Shown: one piece after another, positions 22,106-33,700 of the stretch
Layout of the letters: each line of letters begins with the position of its first letter
Position numbering within the stretch: position 1 is the stretch's first letter
Made by a program: the position numbers and the translations under genes
Assembly (NCBI RefSeq): GCF_018691265.1
Contig: NW_024881321.1
Location: 13,891,387 to 13,955,386 of the forward strand
DNA length: 64,000 nucleotides
Source of the DNA: Tyto alba
Lineage: Eukaryota; Chordata; Aves; Strigiformes; Tytonidae
Direction: 5' to 3'
Notes under the pieces: model-generated
Database searches by the model: none
What the model saw: only the letters and a program-made list of their open reading frames with translations
Told to the model about the DNA's origin: nothing

Positions 22106-22656
22106 GATTATTTCCTGTATGGTCTATAGGGAGGTGCTTTGAAACCAGTCTCTTCATGACGCAGTAGATGAATTTTTAGATTTCACTGTGTCATACACCA
22201 TGAGGAGAGAGAGCAAAAGATGTATGGAAGTTATTTTTTTGTATTAGTGCCATTCTCACAACAGAAAAGTTGCAACTTAGTTATCTGGAGCTTTTGTCTC
22301 CACCCAATAACAATAATGTATTATTGACTTCAGCTGATCACATTTTTTAGCTTTTTTGTTGGTTTATTTTTCAATATAGAATCTATGAATGCCTACTTCA
22401 GCAAGTTTAATTCAACCTTTAAATTCCTTCCACTTTTTCCAGTCATTTATGACCATGACCAGCCTACAGCCCATTTGTTTTAACTGACTTAAATTTTTCT
22501 GGTAAACAGTGGTTTGCCTGGATTCAAGATGATAAAAGATTACAACCACTTTTGTTTTTCTGAGAACAGCTTTGGTTTCATTAGGATTCTACTAGATAAA
22601 CTAATGTAGCTCTGGCTTCATTTTATACATGTCATTTATTAGATATTTCAGCCTTT
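22106..22656. other. Spacer between CR1 copies
   Basis: AT-rich sequence with no recognised feature. Confidence 0.4.
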
Positions 22657-22995
22657 CAATATTTAAAAGGGCATAAAAGAAAGATAGACATTTTACAAGG
22701 GCTTGTAGTGATAGGACAAGAGGCAACGGTTTTAAACTGAAAGAAGTTAGATTTAAATTAGATATACAGAAGAAATTCTTTATGAGGAGGGTAGTGAGAC
22801 ACTGGAACAGGTTGCTCAAAGAAGTTCTGGATGCTCCATCATTAGAAATGTTCAAGGTCAGGTTGGATGGGGCTTTGGGGCTTTGGGCAACCTGATCTAG
22901 TGAAAGATATCCCTGCCCATGGCAGGGTTTTTTTACTAGATGACCTTGAATGTCCTTTCCAACCAGAAGCAACCTATGATTCTATGATTGTATAT
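22657..22995 (+). mobile_element. CR1 LINE 3' end
   Basis: The block covers the last ORF2 codons and the 3' UTR. It reads [28 protein letters not shown] in the plus strand near 22770-22860 (the usual form is [27 protein letters not shown]). It then runs through the CR1 3' UTR with CCTTTCCAACCAGAAGCAAC (22954-22973) and the TATGATTCTATGATT tail. It is strongly 5'-truncated, about 340 bp. It is independent of the preceding copy because that copy has its own 3' tail at about 22105. Confidence 0.93.
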
Positions 22996-23284
22996 TCTAA
23001 ATATCTCCTGCCTTTAACATTTCAGAAGGTGATGTCACTCAGATTGTCTCATACATGTTTTAATTTGTTTGTGTGTTTGTATGTGGAACTACATATGCTA
23101 ATGCACAGTTAGATGAACTCAGTAATGAAGTCCTAGCTCTGTCTACTCATTTGGATCAAGATTTTCGTTTACATTTTTAATGGTTTTGTAAGACAATTAA
23201 CTTCAATAATTGTACATAAAAGAGCAGAACAAGATGCTCAGTGATATTTCAAACCACAAGACCAAATTTCTCTTCTTATTGCTC
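22996..23284. other. Spacer between CR1 copies
   Basis: No recognised feature. Confidence 0.4.
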
Positions 23285-24300
23285 ATTGAGGAAGGCAAGG
23301 AGGCAGGAATTGATCCGTATGTGAGCAAGTAGACAGAGTGCATGGAGCTCTGCCTTGGGACAGGAGTTAAGCCAGTTGAGAACTTTTGGGTAAGGATTAG
23401 AGGACAGTCTAACATGTTGTAGTGGATGTCTGCTGTTGACCATCTGACCACAAAGAAGAGGGTGATGAGGCCTTCCTCAGATGACCAGAAGAAGCCGCAT
23501 ATTCACAAGTCCTGGTTGTGATGAAGGACTTAACAATCCTGATACCTACTGGAGGGACAACCCAACAGGACACAGGTGACACAGGAAGATTCCAGGGTAG
23601 ACTGATGACAACTGCCTGACACAAGTAGTCAAAGAACCGGTGAGGGGAGACATTCTGCTGGACCTCATATTTACTAACAAGGAAGCACTGGTCAGAGATG
23701 AGAAGATTAGAAGTAGCCTTGGGTGTAATTACCATGAGACGGTGTTCATAATACTGAGAGGAGGGAGCAAGGCAAATGGCAAGATCTCAGTCCTCGATGT
23801 CATGAGAGCAGACTTTGGCCCATTCAGGGATCTGTTTGGAAGAATCCCCAGGGATATGATCCTGGAAAAATGAGGGCTAGAAGAGAGCTGGTTGATTTTC
23901 ATGGATTAAGCACAATTCATCCAGATAAAAAAGAAATCAAGAAAAGACCGCAGGGTGTCTGGACGGGTGAACAAGAAGATTCTGACTAAGCTTAAACATA
24001 AAAGGGAAGCATACAAGATGTATTTAAGATATGTATAAGCATTCAGAAACAGATGACCAGGGAGAAAAATAGAGACACTGTCTGAGCATGCAGGAATGCT
24101 ACTGAAACACAGATAATACCTTTTTTGTGTCAGGGTGGTCAAACATTGTAACAGGTTGCTCAGAGAGGTTGTGGAGTCTCCATCCTTGGAGACATTCAAA
24201 ACCTAACTGGACATGGCCCTGGGCAAGCTCTTCTAACTTACTTGGCTAGATCTCCAGGAATAGATTCCAGGCTTCATCATTTGTTGATTCTGTGACTCTA
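23285..24300 (+). mobile_element. CR1 LINE copy with large internal deletion
   Basis: The 5' part belongs to the ORF2 endonuclease and linker region: LDLIFTNKEALV and LGCNYHETVFII near 23650-23750, then RADFGPFRDLFGRIP at about 23807-23850. Near 24100-24130 the sequence jumps to the CR1 3' end, with 'GTGTCAGGGTGGTCAAACATTGTAACAGGTTGC' type sequence (about 24127-24160) and a tail at about 24280-24300. The whole RT domain, well over 1 kb of the family consensus, is absent. This is an internal deletion, not a 5' truncation. Confidence 0.88.
23640..23873 (+). pseudogene. CR1 ORF2 endonuclease remnant
   Basis: This is a 77-codon frame. DILLDLIFTNKEALV matches the CR1 'LDLLLTNKEELV' block of the AP-endonuclease-like domain. 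GCNYHETVFIIL corresponds to '..SDHEMVEFxIL', the catalytic SDH block, here reading NYH, so the Asp-His pair is damaged. VMRADFGPFRDLFGRIP matches 'DFRRADFGLFRDLLGRIPW', the linker after the endonuclease. The frame ends at about 23873. Upstream endonuclease blocks are degraded and the RT is deleted, so the copy is inactive. Confidence 0.9.
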
Positions 24301-26633
24301 TTACTGTACATATATTTAGCTTTTCTTGACCCAAGTGGAGTTCATGCAGAAAAACTGGAAAATGCAGGCAAAAAGCCATAACTCTCATTTTATAGACATA
24401 TTTTAAACCATATACTGTTATACTTCCACCCTTCTCTGAAAATATGTTAGTATTTTATTCAGAATTAAGTTAATATAGAAAAATGAGAGAGGAATGAAAA
24501 TAAGAAAATGTGAATATGAGCTATCAGATTTACTGCTGGAAAACACAGAATAAGGTCAACAAAACTACCAAGGTCTGGTAAGCAGCAGAGTTATTAACAA
24601 TGACAAATTGCCAACCATATTGCATTTCATGGGATATATGACACCCTGTAGGAAACTCCTGCTCCACCACATGCAAAATGGAACTGATATAATTGTATTG
24701 TTCCCTCTCATATTGAAAACCCTATCTATTCATCTTCAGACAAATTCCACCCACCATGTAGCACTTTTAACAAACTACCCTTCTTTTTTTTCCCTGACTC
24801 TGAAGTTCTCACAGTTTCAAAGTTTTTTGCCACTTTTAAAAATATGTGGCAAAGTTACTGGGATCCTTGGGAAAAAAATCTTCATTTCCAGTTCAAATAT
24901 GATTCTAAATTCAGGCTGCCTAAGTAAATTTGTTGAGGACAGAGACAGAAATATGGATGTTTTGTCAAAACAAAAAAGATCAAATGCAGTGAGGAAGGGT
25001 TGCAGTTTGATCCTGCTTTCCAAAGTCAGACAGAGAGACATTTAGCAATGGCACACATGGTGTGCTTCAGAGGGATTACAACTCCGAGAAGCAAAGTGTG
25101 CTCTCAGTGGTTTAAGTATAAATGGTGCTCACAGAGAGATACGTTCATAGTCTAGATGCCATTTTGTAAATATCTGGCATGTGCTGAAGTCATGTCCTCT
25201 CATACAAACATCAGTAAAGCTATGGGATATGATGACTTGGTATGTTTCTGGTCTCATATATTTTTTTGAACTAGGACAGCACTTAATTCTTGTCTGGTTG
25301 TTATTTAAAATGTTTTTACTCAGGGTACTTGGTGTAGCTCTATTTAGTAATGCTGTGCTCATTTACTTTAGTAAAAAAAATCTGAGTAGAATGAGAATAT
25401 ATATTTGCTTTATTTTTTCAAAGCAACAGAATTCCAAATGCATGGAGATTGAAAATTTATTATTCTTTTTTCTTTCTTAGTCTGATGAAATTCATTATAA
25501 ATCTGGCACCTTTTTCTTTCTATTATATACATCTTTAGTGTTTCTAGATCTATAAGAATAAATATTTTATGCCAAGCAACAAAAAATATACCATATTTTT
25601 CCAGTTTGTACATTAAATACCCATGACATTGACACAGTGTATAGATTTCTTCAGAGTATTTTGTAATTTTTATTTTCTTCCATATTCAATTCTGTTTCTA
25701 ATCAATTTATGAATAAAAATAAGCATGTTAAAAAAAAAAAAAAAAAGATAAATAATGCTAATTGTATTCTCAGTAACACTATTCCAGATAACTGAAATCT
25801 TTAATAGGTCTGAAGAACAGACTAGTATATACTTTCTAAAACTATTCATAATAAATACTTCACAAAATATTTCTATCAATAGATGCTACTGGCACTAGAA
25901 GCGATTTAAATGAAAGCTGATTAAAATATATAACTGAGATAAGAGTCTGGGATTTCAGTTCTAATTTTTTTTTCCCTCTAAATTTTGTGGAATATGTTAT
26001 AGATATATATATCTCACTTCAGGAATAGTAAAAGTAACATCAGTGTTTAAGTGTTATTTCCATACAATTTCTTGTTTAATACCTGTTTGTTTTTTTTTTT
26101 TTTTTTTTTTTTAATAGAGCTATCCAATGAATATTAAAACTTTGTAGCAACTTCTTTCAAGTTCAAACCTCCAAATATGGATCGTATTTTGGAAGTGGAA
26201 TTGCAGACTGGTAAGACATTTTGTTTATAAAACTGCTGACAGAAACATAACTGTGGCAGTCTGCCTGTAAACCTATATCATATTAAGATATATTGTACTT
26301 CTATTAACTTGAAAATGTTCAGAACTTGCTTCTTTTCTTGTGAAGGGATGGAGCTTGCTCTCTCTCTCTCTTTTTTTTTTTTTTTTTTTAATTATTATTT
26401 TTACCTTAAATTTGTTTTTTATCTGGTCATATTTATTAAGCCAGATCATATTTCTTGAGAGAAATCCAGTAATACTACTCTGCTTGGGATAAGTGGTATT
26501 AGATTACTAAAGTTAAAAAAAAAAAAAAATAAAAAAAAAATAAAATCTTAGTGATTAATATACTTACATACTCATTTTGGCTGCAGATATAAATCTGTAT
26601 GAATGTCATAAGAGTTAGGGGTTTTATGCAGAA
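24301..26633. other. Unique AT-rich DNA with homopolymers, no supported gene
   Basis: A 145-codon plus frame (24608-25045) matches nothing I recognise. Homopolymers lie at 26090-26112 (T23) and after a (CT)n run at 26358-26389. An A-rich block lies at about 26515-26545. Confidence 0.45.
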
Positions 26634-27497
26634 TGTTATTGGGGTTTAAGAAACTTTAGATGGGGACTCTAGCAATATTGGGGGTGAAGATAAAAGACAG
26701 AGGGACAGAGAGAGCAAGAGAAGAGGAGAAAAGGGAGAGACTAGACATTTGTTTTCCTGTGCCTTCATCAGCTGGAGACATGTTCAAGGCTCTGCCTTTT
26801 TCACTGTCACAGTGACATCTTGGGAATTTGGACATATATTTAGGACTCCCTGCTGGCTGATGTTGCATGTTCCAGAAGCTCTCTTGACTTCAAGCTTTTC
26901 AAGGAAACAGATTCACTCAGTGTTATCTCATCACAAGGCTTGACTTGATACTGGCTGTCAAATTTCTGCATTGCACCAGACAGTAGGTAACAGTTATAAT
27001 AATGAAACTGTGGACCAAAAGACGTAAAAGGATGTCCGTTTGTAAGTAAAGGAGGAAGTGATAAACAAAACCATACAGAGATGGACACGTGGTAGACCAG
27101 GTATAATGGAGACAATGCCAAAAGTCCAGTCTCCAATTCTTAATTGATGGGCCATTGAGATACTACAGACACAGCTCTGGAGAGAGCCAACCTGGTCTTT
27201 GCAGCTCATAAAAGCAGGGATACTAGGGGACTATGAGGATTTGGGATACTCAAGGTGGGGCCTGTAGTTCTGCACAAAGTTTATGAAAGAATGTTTAGGG
27301 GAAGGGGATTGAGGAGGAACAAAAGAGGATCAGGCAGGAGGGGCATAAAGGGGGCCCCTTGTGTGTGAACCTGTGCTGGTCAGTACGCTTGTCTGATTGA
27401 GCCCAGTGCCTGAACACCCCAGTTTGTCCTGTCAGCTTATTAAATCCTTTCTTAATGATGTCTCTGTGTAATATCACTCTCTGTACCATGTGTGTCA
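26634..27497 (+). mobile_element. Probable ERV LTR, plus strand (edges tentative)
   Basis: Sequence beginning TGTTATTGGGG and ending ...TGTGTCA gives TG...CA termini over 864 bp. CATAAAAG at 27207-27214 and ATTAAA at 27439-27444 are spaced as TATA box and poly(A) signal of one LTR, with R about 27238-27460. The transition to GC-rich, non-AT DNA coincides with the proposed 3' end. Sequence after 27498 looks like an ERV leader. No target duplication was found because the far end of the element is missing. The exact ends are inference. Confidence 0.55.
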
Positions 27498-27841
27498 GTG
27501 CTAGAAGGTCTTAGTGCCAGGTATGGGGGGGACCCACTTCAGGGGACTGGGTATCAATTGCTGGGGCAGACTAGGGATGTGGGCACCTCTGGCCTGTGGT
27601 GTCAGCTACTTGGGCCCAGTGGGGTCTTTAACCTCCAGCCACTGGTGCGAGAGCAGTGCGTGTCCCAAAGAACAGCTACTAGGGGGGGATTGGGGTGAGT
27701 GAGGGGCTCGGTCCTGGATTGGGACCATGGGTCACAGACTGTGGGCCAAATGCCGGCAGCTGGAGGCAAGTGTCTGTAACTTCCCCAAACCAAGTGTGCA
27801 TGGAGTGTTGTCCTGTCCCACTTTGTGGGCCAGGGTGAGGT
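27498..27841 (+). mobile_element. ERV leader-like GC-rich segment, part 1
   Basis: GC-rich, low-AT sequence following the probable LTR. Near 27701-27720 the string GAGGGGCTCGGTCCTGGATT resembles, with an indel, the tRNA-Pro primer-binding site of gammaretrovirus-like elements. However, it lies about 200 bp from the proposed LTR end, which weakens the match. The segment resumes at 28740 after an opposite-strand LTR. No gag frame is recognisable. Confidence 0.4.
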
Positions 27842-28739
27842 TGTTTCTAATTTTCTGTGCAGTACAAGGAGTGACAATGGTCACACAAAAGGTTTCTCCA
27901 AATAGCAAGTTTTTACTTGAAATTTGACAGTGGCACAATGAATAGTGGTTAGGCAAAAACTCAAATAATGACCAAAATTTGCAAATACAATGGAAACAGT
28001 GGCTGAAGCAAAATTTAAAGCATATACGGACAAACCATAAATACACCAACAAATTGTACAACATGTAACATATACCAGAAAGCCTTAAATCTTATAACAT
28101 GTACCAGTGAGCCTTTAGGCAGAAAATGGAGAATGGGAAAGAAGAGGAGAAAGAGAAGAGGAGAGAGAGAGAGAGAAAATGAGGGCAAAGAAAGATATTT
28201 CACCAGTCCTTGTTCCAACATTGGTTCAGCCAGCCTATAGGTCCAGTTCCAGAGGGGCATCACACAGGCCTTCGATATGAGTCCTTTTATATTCCCTTTC
28301 CCCTCCTCCGAGCAGATACTTGGATTCATTAGGCTAATTAGGTGACATGCGCAGTTCATGCTTTTAGAACCCTCCAGGCCCCACCCCAGTGCATGAGTAG
28401 TTTATACCCTCAGAGATATCTGGAAATGGGTCAGTGGGATCAAGGGATCATTAGGGAGCTACTCCCTTCTCTCTGCAGGCATGACCACAGTCCGACCCTT
28501 CCTCTTGGTGCATGCACAGTGAAAATGGCCTCTCCATTGTCTCTTCACAGAGTTGCTCAAGACAGATAAGTCCAGCCTCAGAAAGGTGTGGTCCCACTTA
28601 CATGGGACCCCACCTCCTCCTCTTGCCACAATTCCCTGTCATCACCTGCACAACTCTGGCACTTCCATATACAGTCTCCTTCGTCACAGTTCCACATTGG
28701 ATGTTTGAGGCATTAACTGTGATTTTGGTTGAACCATCA
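27842..28739 (-). mobile_element. ERV LTR, minus strand, nested in the leader segment
   Basis: On the minus strand this 898-bp block begins TGATGGTTCAACC and ends ...AATTAGAAACA (TG...CA). A clear TATAAAAGG lies at 28283-28291 (complement of CCTTTTATA), followed downstream on the minus strand by a pyrimidine-rich tract (purine run on the plus strand, 28126-28178). The flanks are GAGGT (27837-27841) and CAGGT (28740-28744), a candidate 5-bp target duplication with one mismatch. No AATAAA was seen on the minus strand, so the poly(A) site is unclear. The promoter position makes an LTR likely. The exact borders are less sure. Confidence 0.6.
28283..28291 (-). promoter_or_regulatory. TATA box of the nested minus-strand LTR
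   Basis: TATAAAAGG on the minus strand, a strong consensus match inside the GC-richer LTR. Confidence 0.55.
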
Positions 28740-29110
28740 CAGGTGTGCATGTGGAGTCACTGTCAAACTCCAAGCTCGACCAGCTGGTGAGCTGGGGACC
28801 CATGGGGTGGGTAAGGGGGGCCGGGATCTGGGTTGGGGTGTTGGGTGGGCAGACGGGCCATGCTGGTGATTGGGTATCTGTAAATGTGAGTGTGCTTGCA
28901 AACCTGGAGAGTGTGGTGTGTGTGCTGCACTAGTGATCGCCTGCCTCTGCCAGCCCAAGAGGAGGACGGGACGTGGCTGTGTGTGTGCCTGTGTCTGGTG
29001 TGAGTCCTGAGGGTGGGTGCTGCTGGGGGAAGTGCCTGGTCTGTGGCTGTCTGTGTATTCACAGCCATGGCCGTGTCAGTGCCCTTCATGCACGTGTCTG
29101 GGATACACAG
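28740..29110 (+). mobile_element. ERV leader-like GC-rich segment, part 2
   Basis: Very G/T-rich DNA rich in GTGTG, CTGGG and GGTGTG words (for example GGGGTGTTGGGTGGGCAG near 28837), ending abruptly near 29110 where AT-rich DNA returns. It continues the style of 27498-27841, so both are likely one leader or early internal region interrupted by the minus-strand LTR. There is no coding frame of note. Confidence 0.4.
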
Positions 29111-29975
29111 TATATTTCAGTCTATTCGGCCTTCTTTTTGTGTAGCTCAGCCACCTCTCAGCACAACACACAGACTTGTGTGAATCCTGTATTTCATCAC
29201 ATAAGTTTCCTACTTCTGTTTTCTGGGAACTGGGAAATGCTCTCAGCTTCCCAGGCATGTCTTGGATGTCCTGCAGCCTCACTAAATATGAGAAGTTTAT
29301 GAATAAGGAAGTGAAGTGAGCCTCTAACAGGTATATCATTTCAGATTGCAGAAACCTAAATACAGGTGAGTGCTGACCAAACATCATGGTGGAACTACTT
29401 GTTAATCCATAGGTGTCTAATGTTATATGAGATGTGCCATAACGGTTGCTCTGTCTGAAAGCTAGCCACTGCTTCAGTAAAACATAAATCTCCCAAAGAT
29501 ACTGCACCACATCTCACAGCCCTGACTATATGTCTCATATAAACTAAGGTGTCCAAAAGAGCAGTAATGCTTATCTTTGGCCAGCTGTTGAGCCAGACCT
29601 GTCTAATTTTAGGTGAGAATAGTTGTGTAGACACCACTGCCTAGACCGCATTGTGTAAGAATCTTAGGTTCTTATCTCATATGTATGTTGTATGAAGGCA
29701 TGAGTGTAGTTATTTAGTGTCAAGTGTATAGTCTGTAGTTGACTTCTACCTCTGGGATAATTTTCAAAGTATGTACACACCTAAAGCTTCCAGAACAGCC
29801 TCTTGTATACTTCTGAAAATTCTATTTGCTGTATAAATACACTTAAATAAAAATGAAATAAAAATGTATTAATAAGCATCCCTGAATGAGAAATAAAGTA
29901 GACAACCCTTGGTTTTATTTTTTCTATTTATTTTTAATTGTTTGTTGTAATTTTAGCAATTTGTTAGAGAAACAA

Positions 29976-30016
<41 letters not shown>

Positions 30017-30500
30017 GAAAAGAGAAAGAAAACTGGAAAGTTTATTATCTGCAGCTGCACTTCAGTGCTAGTTGTTAAGAAGCTTTTCCATTTCTCTTTC
30101 TGAACTATATCACATTTCACTTGTTTGCTTTGCTTATTTCAAGTAAAAGATTTGGAACAGCATATTACATAAAAATATGTTCAAACACAACAAATGTGAT
30201 AATGAATTCTCAGTCTGTAGGAACTACTGAAGAAATAATTTTCTGTGGATAAAAATATTTGTTTGGATTGAATTCTGGTGCCACCAGCTTTATTAATTTC
30301 CAGATTATTGTATTTGTATTGACTATAAAATGATACTGTAGACAATAATAGCTAACTATGACTTAAAATAATTGAATGTTTTTTTTGAAAAAAAAAATCA
30401 GTTTATTTCAAGTTAAATTATTAAGATATGTTTATTAAATATTCATGTCTCCTTTTCTTTTTGATTCTTAGAAATACTGCTGTCTGGCATTACTGTACTA
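29111..30500. other. AT-rich DNA, no supported gene
   Basis: A 144-codon minus frame (29076-29510) crosses the ERV border and matches no family, so I do not call it. T19A20 lies at 29978-30016. Confidence 0.45.
29978..30016. repeat. T19-A20 perfect inverted homopolymer
   Basis: A run of 19 T is joined directly to a run of 20 A, a perfect self-complementary dyad with no loop base. Confidence 0.9.
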
Positions 30501-30669
30501 TCTTTTTTTCCTTTTCTCTCCTTCTCCTTCTCCTTCTCCTTCTCCTTCTCCTTCTCCTTCTCCTTCTCCTTCTCCTTCTCCTTCTCCTTCTCCTTCTCCT
30601 TCTCCTTCTCCTTCTCCTTCTCCTTCTCCTTCTTTCTCCTTCTCCTTCTCCTCCTTCTTTTCCTTCTCC
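30501..30669. repeat. Polypyrimidine tract with (CTCCTT)n hexamer array
   Basis: 169 bases are pure C/T on the plus strand. About 19 consecutive CTCCTT units occupy 30518-30633, followed by an interrupted CTCCTT/CTCCTC stretch. Impure pyrimidine-rich sequence goes on to about 30800. Frames through it give poly-Leu on the plus strand and KE or GE dipeptide repeats on the minus strand, which are translations of the repeat and not genes. A mirror-symmetric purine/pyrimidine tract of this length is a classic potential triplex (H-DNA) former. Confidence 0.95.
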
Positions 30670-30799
30670 ACCTTCCCATTACCCTTCCCCTTCCCTTTCA
30701 CCATCTTTTTCCCTTCCTCCTTTCCCCTTCCCCTTTCCCTCATTCCTTTTCCCTTTTTATTTTAATTTCTCCTTTATTATTTTCTTTTTTTTTCTTTTC

Positions 30800-33700
30800 C
30801 TGAACAAAAGTACATAAGTACAGCTTACTCTTGCTTAACCAAAACATCTATTAATGTCTAGTATAATTTCTCCAAATAGAATAAAGTCTCAAAATGACTG
30901 AATAATTTGCTTGCATAATAAATATGAGACTATTTCTTAAATGACCTTTGGTGTGCTCTCTGTCCTTGTCCTTTCACCGTGTAAATTGGGGATTAAGTCA
31001 GCCTTTAGGGAGGAGAAGAATGGTGCACACGCAGTCAAGTCTGATATGGGAGATACACAGTTTTGAGTGATAACTCTGGAATGAGTGGCCAAGTTTTCCC
31101 GTTTAGATGGTCTCATGGAGCCTTTTGAAACCACAGGACACATGTTTAGAAAATAATTTTCCATTTTCATTCCAGGTGGTAAGTGTATTTTGCACACTAT
31201 TCACCTCTTTTAATCCATAGAAACCCAAAGAGCTGTTGCACAGAAGTTTTGCTGACTTTGTGTTGCAAAATGGAAAAAAAAAAAAAAAAAAAGCTGTGAA
31301 GCATATTTTCTTTTCAAGAATGTATGCTTATCCCATTGTTTTAGTTTCATATAATGTAACTTGCCTTTTTCTTTCAGATTCTCCTGGTGGCAAAGATGTA
31401 GGGTTATTTTTGATGCTGTAAGTTATTAATTATTCTCCTATGGGAAAGTCTTATTAAAGCCTCTAAAACATTATTTCACAAACCCTTAAATATTTCTATT
31501 GTTATTTATAGTGAGCAGTTTACTAATGTGGACTAGATACAGTACTTGCATATATAGCTTTTTAATAGCTTCACTTCACTGAGTGCAAGGTGTGACTATG
31601 TCATAAAAGTGTTTTAACACAATGGTAATTTAAGCCATTTGTGAGATTCTGAAATTAAATGATTGGATTAATTTTTTGCAATTTAAAATCTGATTTTCTT
31701 TGTAACAGAAATTCCATAGTCTCCTTAAAGCATGTAAGCTCTCTTTTTGTGTGAACTAGATGTAACATTTAATGTCTTTCCAATTGTGAATTCATATGAA
31801 GGGTTAATATTTTGTAGTACACACTCACTGATATCTTTTGTAAACAAGAATTCAGTTCAGCTTGTAATGTCTCCTGACTTATACAGTATCATACCACCCT
31901 GGCCACAGTAAGGGTCAGAGTACAGTTCAAAGAATTTCCTTTCTGTAGCTTGTGTTAAGCACAGGGAACTTAATACATGGGTTCCACCTGAATTGACTGT
32001 AGTTATCTTTTAGTACTCGGTATATTTTTCAGTGGTGATGCAGAGACATCTTTTGGATTGTCAGCAGTGACAAACAGGAGAAACTTGCCTGTGTTTACCA
32101 CATACACCTACTTTAATTCTTTGGCAAAGGAGTGTTTGTTATATGCCATCCTGCCTTCTTCAGTAGTTTGCCCTGAAATGGAGATCAGGTGCTTTGTATT
32201 AGTGAAGATAAATGTTGACAAACTGAGATTTTCTGGGAAAATTGATTAGGAGCATATTAAATTTTGCATAGTTTTTATTTATACATTTATAACTGTATAC
32301 ATAACTTTTCATATATAACAAATTTATATATATATATATTTATAACTATATGTATATCCTGTAGTCATATATGTATATATACATCCCTCTTGATATAAAT
32401 TTACTACCTCTTGCTTATATTTGCCCCAGATACAAACAGCAAACACGACTTGACATGGATATAAGGCATAGCAAATTTCAAGATATTCTAAGGATGCAGA
32501 TTTTTAGAGTTCCTGAGTTATTTTTTAAACTGCAAGCCCTCCTTACTCAAAACTATAATGAAACTAGTACTTTGTTATAATATCCCCTGGGTTGTGTGAG
32601 GCTTAAAGTGTTGGTATAATCCGGGATTTTAGAATTTGTCTACTCTGTGTCTGCTGGCTCTAAGCAAACTGAAAGATGCTGAGTTGTGTTTCTGATTTTA
32701 GTCTTAGTCTGGAATTGAATTTGCTCTTCATCCTGAGTTTTATTAGTGCACTGCAAACCACATTTATTTCCAGCAAAGATGTGCAAGGCAAGGTGTGTGT
32801 GTGGTGGGTTACGGGGGATGGGTGAAGAAATAGAGGAAATTATTTCTGTAATGGTTTCTGAATGTCAGGATGCTTCTGCTAATATAGTTATATTTCAGTT
32901 TCTTTTGAAGTTCACTAGGAAAGAATTTACTTGAAACATTTTTTTCCCAATGCTTACCACAATACTATAATATAAAATTGAGCATAGGCATTTTACAAAT
33001 TGTGGGGTTAACTGAATTTCTAGCAGTAGAAACGATAGTGCTTACTACAAAACTGCTCATCCACTAGTATATGTCAAGCCTGAATCCCTGATAATATTTT
33101 CAAGCTCACAACTTTCTGTCATGTGTCTAGACAGCTTGTGTTTCAATGCCACTGTAGAACAGTAAACATAGTACAGCACTGATCATTCATTGCATTATCT
33201 GTTAAATTATATGCTAGATCGAGTCTGTCCCTCTTACTAACATCATCCCACTGCTCAATAAAATAAGTGCAATTTTTGTGTTCTTTGAAAGTAAAGACTG
33301 ATCTAGTTTTCCTCTCATGGGCAGCTTTCCCCAAATATCTTTGCCTTCTAAACTTCAAATTTCTTAAATTTATTTTTTCACATTAATATTATAGCCCTTA
33401 TCACCTTTACCTTGTAAAGGGACAATATAAATTTTCTTATATTTGTGAGGAATACAAAGTAAAATCACATACACTGCTTGAAGTCTGTGAAGATTTTTGC
33501 CACTAGGTTTTCTCCCTCAAAATTTTACTTCCGGACAAAGACAGAAAGCATCAGGTTGACAATTCAGGCTCTTAACAGAACAGCTGCTGAGAAAGGAGAT
33601 TAAAAAAAAAAAAAAAATAAATTCTTAAATATTTTTTTTTCCTGAACAAAAAGAATGCTGAACACTGATGTTTTCTTTTCATCTATTGTCCTTGCTTAAG

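Noticed and set aside
24608..25045. 145-codon plus frame
   Set aside because: No recognisable domain or motif, no regulatory context, and the composition fits chance in AT-rich DNA.
29330..29380. Splice-like CAG|GTGAGT near 29364-29370 with an upstream TTTCAG
   Set aside because: Only about 20 bases lie between the candidate sites and there is no other exon evidence, so a chance match is likelier.
29076..29510. 144-codon minus frame
   Set aside because: It crosses the boundary between the ERV segment and unique DNA and has no family motifs, so it is a chance frame.
30428..30817. Plus poly-Leu and minus KE/GE repeat frames
   Set aside because: Translations of the CTCCTT hexamer repeat, not genes.
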